NCBI RefSeq assembly: GCF_042651965.1
Contig: NZ_JBHSDY010000004.1
Span: 62,001-126,000 of the forward strand
Origin: Castellaniella hirudinis
GTDB taxonomy: Bacteria; Pseudomonadota; Gammaproteobacteria; Burkholderiales; Burkholderiaceae_B
Direction of reading: 5' to 3'
DNA length: 64,000 nucleotides
Below the pieces are notes generated by a model, which saw only the letters and a program-made list of their open reading frames with translations, was not told where the DNA came from and did not search any database. This document shows positions 49,865-59,730 of the stretch, piece after piece. Position numbers and translations under genes: made by a program. The first letter of the stretch is position 1. Every line of letters starts with the position of its first letter.

Positions 49865-51697
49865 TCAAAACTCCTCCCATTCATCCTCACGCGCCGGCTG
49901 GCGAGCGGGTGTCGTCGTGCGCGCGGCGGGCAGCCGAGGCGCCGAGACGCCGGCCGGACGCGCCGGCCGGGCTGCGCCCCCGGCACCCCGAGCGGGCTTC
50001 GGCTCCGTCTCTGCGGCGGCCGCCGAACCGGCAGTCGCCGCCCGCTCAGCCTTCGGCTCGGACTCGATCGACCCAGTCGATGACGGCGCAGCCGCGGCCG
50101 GCGCGGCGGCAAGCGGCGGCGTCCCCGCGTCGGCGGCAGCGTCCTCGATCTGGAATACGGCCATGGCTTGGCTGACCTCGGTGGCCAGGGCTTCCAGCGA
50201 GCCGGCCGATTCCGCTGCCTGCTGCACCAGCGACGCGTTCTGCTGGGTCACGGCGTCCATCTGCGTGATCGCCAGATTGATCTGGTCGATGCCCGAGGAC
50301 TGCTCGATGGTCGCGGCGGTGATCTCGCTCATGATGTTCGACACACGGGTGACGGCCTCGACGATTTCCCGCATGGTTTCGCCGGCCCGCTGGACTTGCG
50401 ACGAGCCCGCGCCGACCCGGTTGACGGAATCGTCGATCAGCGTCTTGATTTCCTTGGCGGCGCCGGCCGAACGCTGGGCCAGCGCACGCACCTCGCCGGC
50501 GACCACGGCAAAACCGCGTCCCTGCTCACCGGCACGGGCGGCCTCGACCGCCGCATTCAGCGCCAGGATGTTGGTCTGGAAGGCGATGCTGTCGATCACC
50601 CCCACGATGTCGGCGATCTTCTGCGAACTGCCCGAAATGCCTTCCATGGTGGAGACGACCTCGCTCACCACTTCACCGCCGCGCGAGGCCACCTGGGACG
50701 CCGTCTGCGCCAGTTGATTGGCCTGCTGGGCATTGTCGGCGTTCTGCTTGACCGTGCTGGCCAGTTGTTCCATGCTGGCCGCCGTCTGCTGCAAGGCCGC
50801 GGCCTGCTCGTCCGTGCGGCTGCTCAGATCCAGATTGCCCGCCGCGATGCGCTGGGCGCCGCCGGCCATCTGCCCCATCCGCCCCCGCACCCCGGAGATC
50901 ATGGCTTCCAGGCTGTCACGCATCGCTTTCAGGCCGCGCAGCAAGGTGCCGATCTCGTCGTCGGAGCGCGGCAGGATGCTCACGCGCAGATCGCCGCTCG
51001 CAATGCGCTGCAGATGGCGGCCCACGGCCCGCAGGGGCATCAGCACCGTGCGCATCAGCATCCGGTAGGCCATCAAGGCCAGCACCACCGCCACGACCAG
51101 CAGCGCCAGCAGGCCCATATTGGCCCAGTGGAACAACTGCGCCAACGCATCGCGCGAGGCCGAGCTGCTGTCCTGGATGAATTTGTCGAACTGACCGAAC
51201 ACCCGGTCCATGCCCCGCGCCGCGCCGCGCAAACGGCCGCGCTTCAGGGCCTCGAAACCCTTGGCGTCCTGCTTGGCCGCGAAATCGCGCAGCTGCTCGA
51301 CCTGGGTCCAATAGTCGTTGAAGGACGCATCCAGCATGTGCGCCAGGGACTCTCCGGCCGAACCGGTCAGGGTGTCCGAGGCCTTCAGGGATGCCATGCT
51401 GTCGCGCGAGCGCTTCAACAACTGGTCGGCCTGGTCCAACTCCCAAAGACGCTGCTTTTCATTGGCGATGCCCAGCGCCCCGTCGACCTGAGTGGCCGCC
51501 TGCTGGGCATAAATATACGCATTCTTGACCTCGGAGTTCGCCTGAACCCCGATGGCCGACAACTGTCCTACCGTGCGCTGGCTTTCCTGCTGGACGAACC
51601 AGGCACCACCCACCGCTGCGAACGTCAGCAAGGACAGCAACGCCACGACCAACGTCAGCCGGGCGCGCAGGGACAGGTTGATGGAAATCTTCTTCAT
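49865..51697 (-). CDS. Methyl-accepting chemotaxis protein with CheR-docking tail
   Basis: Chemoreceptor of 610 residues. TM1 is about 14-35, a four-helix-bundle (TarH-type) periplasmic sensor follows, TM2 is about 194-216, then HAMP and the signalling domain with EQGRGFAVVAGEVRALAQRS. Residues 525-600 form a long Ala/Pro/Glu linker ending REDEWEEF; the terminal EWEEF resembles the NWETF pentapeptide that tethers CheR and CheB. The ATG at 51697 is chosen (MKKISINLSLRARL); a start at 51733 is less likely. It is next to the flagellar operon. Confidence 0.94.
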   Translation of the reverse strand: MKKISINLSLRARLTLVVALLSLLTFAAVGGAWFVQQESQRTVGQLSAIGVQANSEVKNAYIYAQQAATQVDGALGIANEKQRLWELDQADQLLKRSRDSMASLKASDTLTGSAGESLAHMLDASFNDYWTQVEQLRDFAAKQDAKGFEALKRGRLRGAARGMDRVFGQFDKFIQDSSSASRDALAQLFHWANMGLLALLVVAVVLALMAYRMLMRTVLMPLRAVGRHLQRIASGDLRVSILPRSDDEIGTLLRGLKAMRDSLEAMISGVRGRMGQMAGGAQRIAAGNLDLSSRTDEQAAALQQTAASMEQLASTVKQNADNAQQANQLAQTASQVASRGGEVVSEVVSTMEGISGSSQKIADIVGVIDSIAFQTNILALNAAVEAARAGEQGRGFAVVAGEVRALAQRSAGAAKEIKTLIDDSVNRVGAGSSQVQRAGETMREIVEAVTRVSNIMSEITAATIEQSSGIDQINLAITQMDAVTQQNASLVQQAAESAGSLEALATEVSQAMAVFQIEDAAADAGTPPLAAAPAAAAPSSTGSIESEPKAERAATAGSAAAAETEPKPARGAGGAARPARPAGVSAPRLPAARTTTPARQPAREDEWEEF

Positions 51698-52161
51698 GTC
51701 GCCTCTACCTTGTAGGTTGCCCCAGCATGCCATGCCGGCGCCGGGGTGCTTCCAAAGAAAATAGGACCTTGTAGGCCCTACTCATCGGGATTGCCCGCCC
51801 AGATGATCAGGGGACAGGCAAAAAATTACATCGGGATTCAGCCTTTTACACACATCGCGCAAAGCCCCTCCTGATATGGGACCGTAGATTAGCCTTTTTT
51901 CGGGCCGTATTACAGCGATACCGGCTCACGGATCGAACGCCGCATGCGGGTCGACCCGGTGCGCGTCCCCCCGTTGAAGGCGTGTAAACATCCTGGAAAC
52001 CATGTAATCAAGCGTTCCAGCGGCGCCGGCGCTGCCCTGACGGCACATGGCGCCGGCCCGCGTCGCCGGGTGCTACGTTGGCATTAAGAATGTCGGGACT
52101 TGAAATACTTCGACGTCGCACGGCCCCTAGAATGCCACGGACTTTGCAATAAGGATTCCAC
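51698..52161. other. Intergenic region between chemoreceptor and PKS genes
   Basis: 464 bp between divergent genes, the largest gap in the window. It contains two copies of ACCTTGTAGG (51707-51716 and 51766-51775), one at the chemoreceptor ribosome site. The middle part (51830-51920) is AT-richer. GC-rich inverted stretches occur near 52018-52070 (GGCGCCGGCG). I see no tRNA, att site or transposon end, so no clear mark of insertion of the capsule block. Confidence 0.5.
52078..52106 (+). promoter_or_regulatory. Possible promoter of the PKS operon
   Basis: TTGGCA (five of six), a 17-bp spacer and TGAAAT (four of six), 55 bp upstream of the PKS start. A good ribosome site AAGGA lies at 52152-52156. 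Confidence 0.4.
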
Positions 52162-55100
52162 ATGGCAAAGCGTGTTGCCCTCATTGGACTTTCGTTCCGA
52201 TTCCCCAGCACCGACACCACCCGCTACTGGCCCGATCTCCTGCAGGGCCGTCATCTCGTCACCGAAGTCGATCCCGGCCGCTGGGCCGCTTCCGCCTACC
52301 ACCACCCCCTGCGCGAGCACCCCGGAACGACTTACTCCCAGGCGGCGGGCTCGCTGGGCGACATCTCCGGCTTCGACGCCGGCTTCTTCGGCATCTCGCC
52401 GCGCGAAGCCTGTCTCATGGACCCGCAACAGCGCCTGTTGCTGGAGCTTGCCTGGGAAACCATGGAAAACGCCGGGGTCCGGCCGTCCGGATTGCGCGGC
52501 AGCGATTGCGGCGTCTATATCGGGATCTCCAGCGCCGACTACGCCTACCGCCTCTCCGGGGATCTCGGCGTGCTCGACGCCCCATTCGCCACCGGCAACG
52601 CCACCAGCATCGCCGCCAACCGCATTTCATACGTCTATGATCTGCGCGGTCCGAGCCTGGCCATAGACACCGCCTGCTCGTCGTCCATGGTGGCTTTTCA
52701 CCATGCCTGCCGCGCCATCGAATCCGGCGAAATCTCGCAAGCGCTGTCGGGCGGGATCAGCCTGCATCTCCATCCCTACGGCTTTCTGGTCTTTTCCAAG
52801 GCCTCGATGCTGTCCCGACGGGGCCGCTGCAACGCCTTCGACGCGGCGGGCGACGGCTACGTGCGCGCCGAAGGCGGCGGCCTGTTCCTGCTCAAGGACC
52901 TGGACCGCGCGGTCGCGGAGGGCGATCCGATCCTGGCGATCGTCGCCGGCACCGCCATCAACACCGACGGCCACAAGTCCGGCCTGGCCGTGCCCAGCGC
53001 CGAGGCGCAGGCCGCGCTGCTGCGCGGCGCCTACGCCCGCGCCGGCATCCGGCCCGACGAGATCGACTATCTGGAAGCCCACGGCACGGGCACCCCGGTG
53101 GGCGACCCTATCGAAACGCGCGCCATTGGCGAGGCGCTGGGGCGTCACCGCGCCTCGGACCGGCCGCTGCCCATCGGTTCCGTGAAAAGCAATATGGGGC
53201 ACCTGGAGGCGGCGTCCGGCGTGGCCGGACTCGTCAAAGCCGTGTTCAGCCTGCAGCACCGCCAGGTGCCCGCCACGATCGGCATCCGCACGCTGAATCC
53301 GGCGATACGGACCCGGGAATGGAATCTCGACATCGTGACGCAGCCGCGCCCGCTGCCGGCCGCCGGCCGCCTGGTCATAGGCGTGAACTCGTTCGGGTTC
53401 GGCGGCGCGAACGCGCACGTGATCCTGCACAGCCCGGACGAGCCCGACGCCGCCGACACGGCCACGTCCGGCGAGCCGGCCGACTTCCCGCTCATCCTCT
53501 CGGGCCGCAGTCCGCAGGCGCTGCGCGCCGCCGCGCGCGACATGGCGGCGCACCTCGAAGGACTGGACCGCGCAGCCCGCTACGACGCCGCCTACCAGGC
53601 GGCCCGGCGGCGCGACTGGCACGCCTATCGCGCCCTGGTCTCCTGCCCCAGGGACGGAGAGGACCCTGTGCAGAGCCTGCAGCGCTTCGCCGCAGGCGAA
53701 ACCGAACCGGCCATCGAGACCGCCGAGCCACTGCCTGACGCCCAAGGCCCGGTGTTCGTTTACTCCGGCAACGGCTCGCAATGGGCGGGCATGGGGCGGG
53801 CGCTGCTCGCAGACCCGGATTTTCGCCGCGCCATCGACGACATCGACGCCCTGTTCGAACCGCTGGCCGGCTACCGCCTGGCGGACGACTTGGCAGGCGG
53901 CCTGGACAGCATGCGCCTCGGCCGCACGGAATTCGCGCAGCCCGCGCTCTTCGCCCTGCAGGTCGGCATCACCCGCATGCTGGCCCGGCAAGGCATCGCG
54001 CCCGCCGCCGTCATGGGACACAGCGTGGGCGAAGTCGCCGCCGCCTGGGCCTGCGGCGCGCTCTCCCTGGCCGACGCAGTGCGGGTGATCTACCACCGCA
54101 GCCGCTTGCAGGGCATGACCCTGGGCAGCGGACAGATGAGCGCCGTGGGGATTGACGGCGACGGCGCGCAAGCGCTGATCGATGAACTGGAACTGGCCCC
54201 GGAACTCTTCGTGGCCGGCTACAACAGCTCGCGCGGCGCCACGATCGCCGGCGGCAAGACCGCGCTGTCCCGCCTGGAAACCGCGCTGCAGGACCGGGGC
54301 GTGGCCAGCAAGCGTCTGGACCTGGACTATGCCTTCCATAGTCCGGCCATGGACGGCCTGCAGGCCGGATTGGCCGACGCGCTCGGCGCGCTGCGGCCGT
54401 CTCCCATGCGCCGCCCCTTCCTCTCCACCGTCGATGATGCCGCACAGGCGGCGCCGCAGCTCGACGCCGGCTACTGGTGGCGCAACATCCGCCGGCCGGT
54501 ACGCTTCGAGCAGGCGGCCGCGGATGCCATCCAGCAAGGCTACACCCTCTTCATCGAGATCGGCCCCCACGCCGTACTGCGCGGCTATCTCAACGACGCA
54601 CTCAAGCGCGCCGAGCGCACCGGCCGCGTCCTGACGACGGCGAGCCAGGGCGAAGACGATCCGGCCCGGATCCGCGCCACGGCCGCGCAAGCCTTGCTCG
54701 CAGGCGCACCGGTACGCTGGGAGCGCGTGTTCCCGCGCCCGGGACGATTCCACGCCTTGCCCACGTACCCCTGGCAGCGCGAGCGGCACTGGCATCCGGA
54801 CACGCCCGAATCGCTGGGCCAGCTTCAGCGTCATCGGGTGCATCCCTTGCTGGGCCACCGCCTGGCCCAGCACGAGGCCGCCTGGGAAAATCAGCTCGAC
54901 ACGCACCTCCACCCTGCGCTTGCCGACCATGTCGTAGGCGGCGCCATCGTATTCCCCGGCGCAGGCTTTGCGGAACTGGCGCTGGCAGCCGCGTTGCAGC
55001 AGCACCCCGCGGCGCATGCCGAACTGGAAAACCTCGAAATCCATGCCCCGCTGCTGCTGGCGGGTGCCCCGTCCAAATTGCTGCGCACCACGCTCGAACC

Positions 55101-58100
55101 GGACGACGGCCGGATGCACATCCGTGCACGGGAGCTGGGCAGCACGGACGACTGGACGCTGCACGCGAGCGCCAGACTGCTTTCCGAGCCCTCGGATTCG
55201 CGTCTGCGATCGCCACTGCCCGCGCCGCCGGACCGCGCGCCGGACTTTCTGGCTGCCGGACACGAGGCGCTGATGCGCGCCGTGGGCCTGAACTACGGCC
55301 CCGCCTACCAGTTGATCGAGCGCGGCTGGCGTCTGGACGCTCGCACCGTGCTGGCGGCCCTGCGGCCGGACGAAGGCGGCCAGGCCGCTCACCTGGCGCC
55401 TGCCCGGCTGGATGGCGCGTTCCAGTTGGCGGCGCACCTGCTGGCGGACGATGCCGATGCCCGACGCGGACTGGCGTTCGTGCCGGTCCGCGTCGGCAGG
55501 CTGTCGCTGCGCGTCGGCACGGCGGCGCCGCGTTATGCGCAACTCCGGCTGCGGCGCCGTTCCGCCCATGCGCTGACGGTCGATATCTCACTGTACGCCG
55601 ACGATGGCGAAGCGATCGCGGCGCTGGCCGAAGTCAGCCTGCGCAGCGTGCGCCTCATGAAGGCCGCCGGAGATCGTCTCAGTTTCGTACAAGAGGTCTT
55701 GACGCCGCGCCCGCGCGCTGACGCCGCCCCGGGCGTCCCGCTGCAGGGATTGGAACAGGCCTTGTCCGACGCCCTGGCGCAAGCGGCGGCAGCCCCCCTC
55801 TATACGCGGTACGCCGAAGAAGCCGAACCCTTGCTGGACGCGCTCTGCGAGCGCTACGGCATCGAGGCCCTGCGGACCCTGGTCGATGCGCCGGACCGAC
55901 TGACGGACGCCACGCTGGCGCAGCACCGCGCCCGCACACCGGCGCTCGCCCCCTTCCTGGACATGCTGCTCCGGCGCGCGGAAAGCGCCGGTCTCGCCAC
56001 CCGCTTTGACGACGGCTGGTCCCTGACGCCGGAATCCGCCGGCGAACCCGCTGCCGCCGACATCTGGCATACGCTGGAACGCGAATACCCGGAACATTTC
56101 GGGCCCAGCCTTGCCGCGGGGCGGATCGGCCTGCGCCTGCCCGCGATGCTGCAAGGCCTGTACCGCGCGGAAGACGCCGCCGCCTCCCAGTTCACCCACC
56201 GGGATCTGGCCCATCATCTGCTCGCCGCGCCCGCCCGCCGACACCTGGCCCGGGCCTTGGGCCGCATCCTCTCGGCCGCCCAGGACAGCCTGCCGCCGGG
56301 CCGCCGTCTGCGGGTCCTGGAGGTCGGCGCGCACGCTCCCTGGTTCGGCGCCGACTGCTGCGCCGTCCTGGATTTCCGGCACGCCGATTACTGCTACGCG
56401 GCAACGGGCGAAGACGGCCGCGAGGCCGCAGCGGCGCGACTCGCGGACTACCCCGACGCCGCGGTGCGCCGGATCGGCGATCCGGACGAACAAGCCGACG
56501 CCCCGGACGCCACGGTGGACCTGGCCATCGTGCAGTGCGATTTCGACTGCTTGAGCGACGCCCGCGCCGCGCTGCATGAGGCCCGCGCACGCCTCGCTCC
56601 GGGCGCCGCCTTGATCCTGACGGCGCACCATCCCGCGCGTTGGGCCGACTTCGTCTTCGGCGCGCGTCCCGAATGGTGGATCGACGCCGTGGACGGCGGC
56701 AAGCTTTCCATGCAACAAACGCCGGCCTTCTGGCGCCAGGAACTGCAGGCCCTGGGCTGCGCCTGCGAACCGCCCCTGGAACTGGCGGCCGGCACGATGG
56801 CCGGGGCGTATGTGCTCCATGCCCGCGCCGGCGAACTGCCCGAAACCGCTCTCGCGTATCCGCAATCGCCCTCCGGGGCCGAACGCTGGTTGCTGCTGGC
56901 GGACACGTCCGGCCCGGGCGCCAGGCTGGCCGCCTCGCTGGCGCGGGCCTTGCGCAGCAGCGGGTGCAAGGTGACGAAACTGTCCCTGGACGCGAACGCA
57001 CCCGCCGACACGCTGCCCGCGCCGGCGCTGTCAGGCGCCTATGCGCACGTGGTGCATGCCGCCGGCCTGTATGCGGATGGGGACGGCACGGCCGCGCGCC
57101 GCTGCGCGCTGGCCGCCGCAGCCTTGCGCGCCTGCGAGCGCCAGGACCCGCCTGCCGCGCTGTGGCTGCTGACGGCCGGCGCGCATCCCCCCGATGACGC
57201 GCCATCCGATGAGATGCGCGGCCTGTCCGGCGCGGCGCTGGCCGGTTACGGACGCAGTCTGATGAATGAGGCGGCCGTCACCGCCGTTCGTCTGCTGGAC
57301 CTGCCCGCGGCCGCCGACGCCGCGCCGCTGGCCGCCCTCATGAACGAGCTGCGCGCCCCCGACGCAGAGCGGGAAATCGTGCTGACGGCGGAGGGTACGC
57401 GCTACGCGCCGCGCCTGCGCGCGGCGCCCCGGCCCGCCCCGGCGTGCGCGCCGACGCCTTGCGTGCGCAAGCTCGGATTCGAGCTGCCCGGACAGTTGCG
57501 CAATCTGCGCTGGGAATCCCACGACCGTCGAGCGCCCGCCGATGATGAGATCGAGGTGCGCGTCCAGGCCACGGGCCTGAATTTCCGCGATGTCATGTAC
57601 GCGCTGGGCCTGCTCGCCGACGAAGCGCTGGAAAACGGCTATGCCGGTCCGACGCTCGGCCTGGAATTCGCCGGCACGGTCGTGCGCTGCGGCGCAGCGG
57701 TCACCGGCTACGCCCCGGGCGATCCGGTGATGGGCTTCGGCCCCGCCAGTTTCGGCGACACCGTCACCACCGGAACGACCGCCGTGGCCGCCCTCCCCGA
57801 AGGCGTGACGTTCGAGGCCGCCGCCACCATTCCCAGCACGTTCTTCACCGTCTATTACGCGCTGCACCACCTGGCCCGGCTCGCCCCCGGCGAAAAGATC
57901 CTGATACACGGCGCCGCCGGCGGCGTCGGCATCGCCGCCGTCCAGTACGCCCAATGGCGTGGCGCGGAAATCCACGCCACGGCGGGCACCGAGGAGAAGC
58001 GCGATTTCCTGCGGCTGATGGGCGTGTCGCAGGTCTACGATTCCCGCTCACTGTCGTACGCGGAAGACATCCTCGCCCGGACCGGCGGACAGGGCGTGGA

Positions 58101-59730
58101 TGTGGTGCTCAATTCGCTCGCGGGCGAGGCGGTGCGCCGCAATCTCGACGTGCTGGCGCCGTTCGGCCGCTTCCTGGAACTGGGCAAACGCGACTTCTAC
58201 GAGAACACGCGCATCGGCCTGCGCCCCTTTCGCAACAACATCAGCTATTTCGGCATCGATGCGGACCAATTGCTCGCCGCACGCCCCGAACTGGCGCGCA
58301 CGCTGTACCGCGACATGATGGCGCTCTTCAGCCAAGGCGCGCTGCGCCCGCTGCCTCAGCGCGTGTTCGAGGCGCGCGACATCGTCGCCGCCTTCCGCTA
58401 CATGCAGCAATCGCGCCAGATCGGCAAGGTCGTCGTGACCTACCACGGCGGCCTGCCCGAAACGGCGCCGCATGGCCCCGAACCCGCTCTGGCGCTCGCG
58501 CCCGACGGCAGCTACCTGGTCACGGGCGGCCTGTCCGGCTTCGGCCTGCGCGCCGCGCAATGGCTGGCCGACAAGGGCGCGCGTCATTTAGTCCTGGTCA
58601 GCCGCACGGGTCCGACTACCGAAGCCGCGCTGCAGGCCGTCGCCTCGCTGCGTGAGCGCGGCGTCTCGGTCATCGCGCAGGCCTGCGACGTCACGGACGT
58701 ACAGGCGCTGCAGGCCCTGTTGTCGCACGTGCGCGCGGCATGCCCGCCCCTGCGGGGCGTGATCCATGCCGCCGCCGTCATCGAAGACGGCCTGGCCCAA
58801 AGCGCGGACGCAGCGCAGATCACCCGCGTGCTTGCGCCCAAGCTGCAAGGCGCGATCCTGCTGCATGAACTCACCCGCGACGACCCGCTGGACTGCTTCG
58901 TGCTGTTTTCATCAGCCACGACACTGTTCGGCAACCCCGGCCAGAGCGCCTACGTGGCCGCCAACGCGGGGCTGGAAGCCCTGGCCAGATGGCGGCGCTC
59001 ACAAGGCCTGCCCGCCACGTGCCCCCGCTGGGGCGCCATCGACGACGCCGGCTATCTGGCCCGCAACGACACGATCAAGCAGGCGCTCCAGCACCGCATG
59101 GGGGGTTCCGCCACGCCCGCCGCGCAGGCGCTCTCGGCCCTGGAGGACATGCTGCTTTCCGGGACGGACGAGCTGGCCGTGCTGGAGCTGGATTGGCATG
59201 CGCTGGCCCGTCACCTGCCCGCCGCCGCGACGCCGCGTTACGCCGACCTCGCGCGCCTGGCGGGAGAAGCCCGGGACGACGGCCATTCCTCGGACGACCT
59301 GCTGGCGCAACTGGCCGAGCTGGACGACGCGGCGCTCGCGCCGCGCATCATCGAACTCCTCCAGCAGGAGGTCGGCGAGATCCTCCGGGTGCCGGCCGAC
59401 AAGGTCGATCCGGGACGCTCGCTCTACGACATCGGTCTGGATTCCTTGATGGGCGTCGAACTGATGGTGGCCCTGGAAAGCCGGTTCGGCATCCGCCTGC
59501 CGGTCATGGCGCTGAGCGAAAGCCCGACCCTCGACAAGTTGAGCGCGCGCCTGATCCCGGCCCTGCGCGGCGACACGCGCCACGACGACGAGGCAGACGA
59601 CGGCATCGCCACGCATATCGAGCGCCTCGCCGCGCAACATGCCCAGACAGCGGCGCCCGAGGATATCGAGGCGATCTCCCGCCGCGTGCGCGCCAGCCGG
59701 ACAGAAACCGAACAAGGACTTGCCCAATGA
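52162..59730 (+). CDS. Type I PKS/FAS-like synthase, KS-AT-DH-(inactive MT)-ER-KR-ACP
   Basis: Iterative-type multidomain synthase of 2522 residues. The KS (1-425) has Cys172 in DTACSSS, His307 in EAHGTGTP and His347 in NMGHLEA. The AT (530-830) has Ser621 in GHSVGE and YAFHS, favouring malonyl-CoA. The DH (880-1150) has His923 in HVVGGAIVFP and Asp1084. A degenerate methyltransferase-like region (about 1180-1560) and a structural KR remnant (1580-1760) follow. The ER (1767-2095) has HGAAGGVGIAA near 1916; the KR (2110-2330) has TGGLSGFG and Tyr2264; the ACP has Ser2428 in LDSL. There is no thioesterase. All reductive domains look active, so a saturated chain is expected. It overlaps the oxoamine synthase gene by four bases. 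It resembles WcbR of Burkholderia capsule loci. Confidence 0.93.
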   Translation: MAKRVALIGLSFRFPSTDTTRYWPDLLQGRHLVTEVDPGRWAASAYHHPLREHPGTTYSQAAGSLGDISGFDAGFFGISPREACLMDPQQRLLLELAWETMENAGVRPSGLRGSDCGVYIGISSADYAYRLSGDLGVLDAPFATGNATSIAANRISYVYDLRGPSLAIDTACSSSMVAFHHACRAIESGEISQALSGGISLHLHPYGFLVFSKASMLSRRGRCNAFDAAGDGYVRAEGGGLFLLKDLDRAVAEGDPILAIVAGTAINTDGHKSGLAVPSAEAQAALLRGAYARAGIRPDEIDYLEAHGTGTPVGDPIETRAIGEALGRHRASDRPLPIGSVKSNMGHLEAASGVAGLVKAVFSLQHRQVPATIGIRTLNPAIRTREWNLDIVTQPRPLPAAGRLVIGVNSFGFGGANAHVILHSPDEPDAADTATSGEPADFPLILSGRSPQALRAAARDMAAHLEGLDRAARYDAAYQAARRRDWHAYRALVSCPRDGEDPVQSLQRFAAGETEPAIETAEPLPDAQGPVFVYSGNGSQWAGMGRALLADPDFRRAIDDIDALFEPLAGYRLADDLAGGLDSMRLGRTEFAQPALFALQVGITRMLARQGIAPAAVMGHSVGEVAAAWACGALSLADAVRVIYHRSRLQGMTLGSGQMSAVGIDGDGAQALIDELELAPELFVAGYNSSRGATIAGGKTALSRLETALQDRGVASKRLDLDYAFHSPAMDGLQAGLADALGALRPSPMRRPFLSTVDDAAQAAPQLDAGYWWRNIRRPVRFEQAAADAIQQGYTLFIEIGPHAVLRGYLNDALKRAERTGRVLTTASQGEDDPARIRATAAQALLAGAPVRWERVFPRPGRFHALPTYPWQRERHWHPDTPESLGQLQRHRVHPLLGHRLAQHEAAWENQLDTHLHPALADHVVGGAIVFPGAGFAELALAAALQQHPAAHAELENLEIHAPLLLAGAPSKLLRTTLEPDDGRMHIRARELGSTDDWTLHASARLLSEPSDSRLRSPLPAPPDRAPDFLAAGHEALMRAVGLNYGPAYQLIERGWRLDARTVLAALRPDEGGQAAHLAPARLDGAFQLAAHLLADDADARRGLAFVPVRVGRLSLRVGTAAPRYAQLRLRRRSAHALTVDISLYADDGEAIAALAEVSLRSVRLMKAAGDRLSFVQEVLTPRPRADAAPGVPLQGLEQALSDALAQAAAAPLYTRYAEEAEPLLDALCERYGIEALRTLVDAPDRLTDATLAQHRARTPALAPFLDMLLRRAESAGLATRFDDGWSLTPESAGEPAAADIWHTLEREYPEHFGPSLAAGRIGLRLPAMLQGLYRAEDAAASQFTHRDLAHHLLAAPARRHLARALGRILSAAQDSLPPGRRLRVLEVGAHAPWFGADCCAVLDFRHADYCYAATGEDGREAAAARLADYPDAAVRRIGDPDEQADAPDATVDLAIVQCDFDCLSDARAALHEARARLAPGAALILTAHHPARWADFVFGARPEWWIDAVDGGKLSMQQTPAFWRQELQALGCACEPPLELAAGTMAGAYVLHARAGELPETALAYPQSPSGAERWLLLADTSGPGARLAASLARALRSSGCKVTKLSLDANAPADTLPAPALSGAYAHVVHAAGLYADGDGTAARRCALAAAALRACERQDPPAALWLLTAGAHPPDDAPSDEMRGLSGAALAGYGRSLMNEAAVTAVRLLDLPAAADAAPLAALMNELRAPDAEREIVLTAEGTRYAPRLRAAPRPAPACAPTPCVRKLGFELPGQLRNLRWESHDRRAPADDEIEVRVQATGLNFRDVMYALGLLADEALENGYAGPTLGLEFAGTVVRCGAAVTGYAPGDPVMGFGPASFGDTVTTGTTAVAALPEGVTFEAAATIPSTFFTVYYALHHLARLAPGEKILIHGAAGGVGIAAVQYAQWRGAEIHATAGTEEKRDFLRLMGVSQVYDSRSLSYAEDILARTGGQGVDVVLNSLAGEAVRRNLDVLAPFGRFLELGKRDFYENTRIGLRPFRNNISYFGIDADQLLAARPELARTLYRDMMALFSQGALRPLPQRVFEARDIVAAFRYMQQSRQIGKVVVTYHGGLPETAPHGPEPALALAPDGSYLVTGGLSGFGLRAAQWLADKGARHLVLVSRTGPTTEAALQAVASLRERGVSVIAQACDVTDVQALQALLSHVRAACPPLRGVIHAAAVIEDGLAQSADAAQITRVLAPKLQGAILLHELTRDDPLDCFVLFSSATTLFGNPGQSAYVAANAGLEALARWRRSQGLPATCPRWGAIDDAGYLARNDTIKQALQHRMGGSATPAAQALSALEDMLLSGTDELAVLELDWHALARHLPAAATPRYADLARLAGEARDDGHSSDDLLAQLAELDDAALAPRIIELLQQEVGEILRVPADKVDPGRSLYDIGLDSLMGVELMVALESRFGIRLPVMALSESPTLDKLSARLIPALRGDTRHDDEADDGIATHIERLAAQHAQTAAPEDIEAISRRVRASRTETEQGLAQ

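Noticed and set aside
51826..51862. FliA-like site for the second chemoreceptor (TAAAAGG...CGATGTAA, minus strand)
   Set aside because: The two halves are about six bases too close.
52627..55569. A 980-codon open frame on the minus strand
   Set aside because: Antisense shadow of the KS-AT-DH part of the PKS gene, which has intact active sites.
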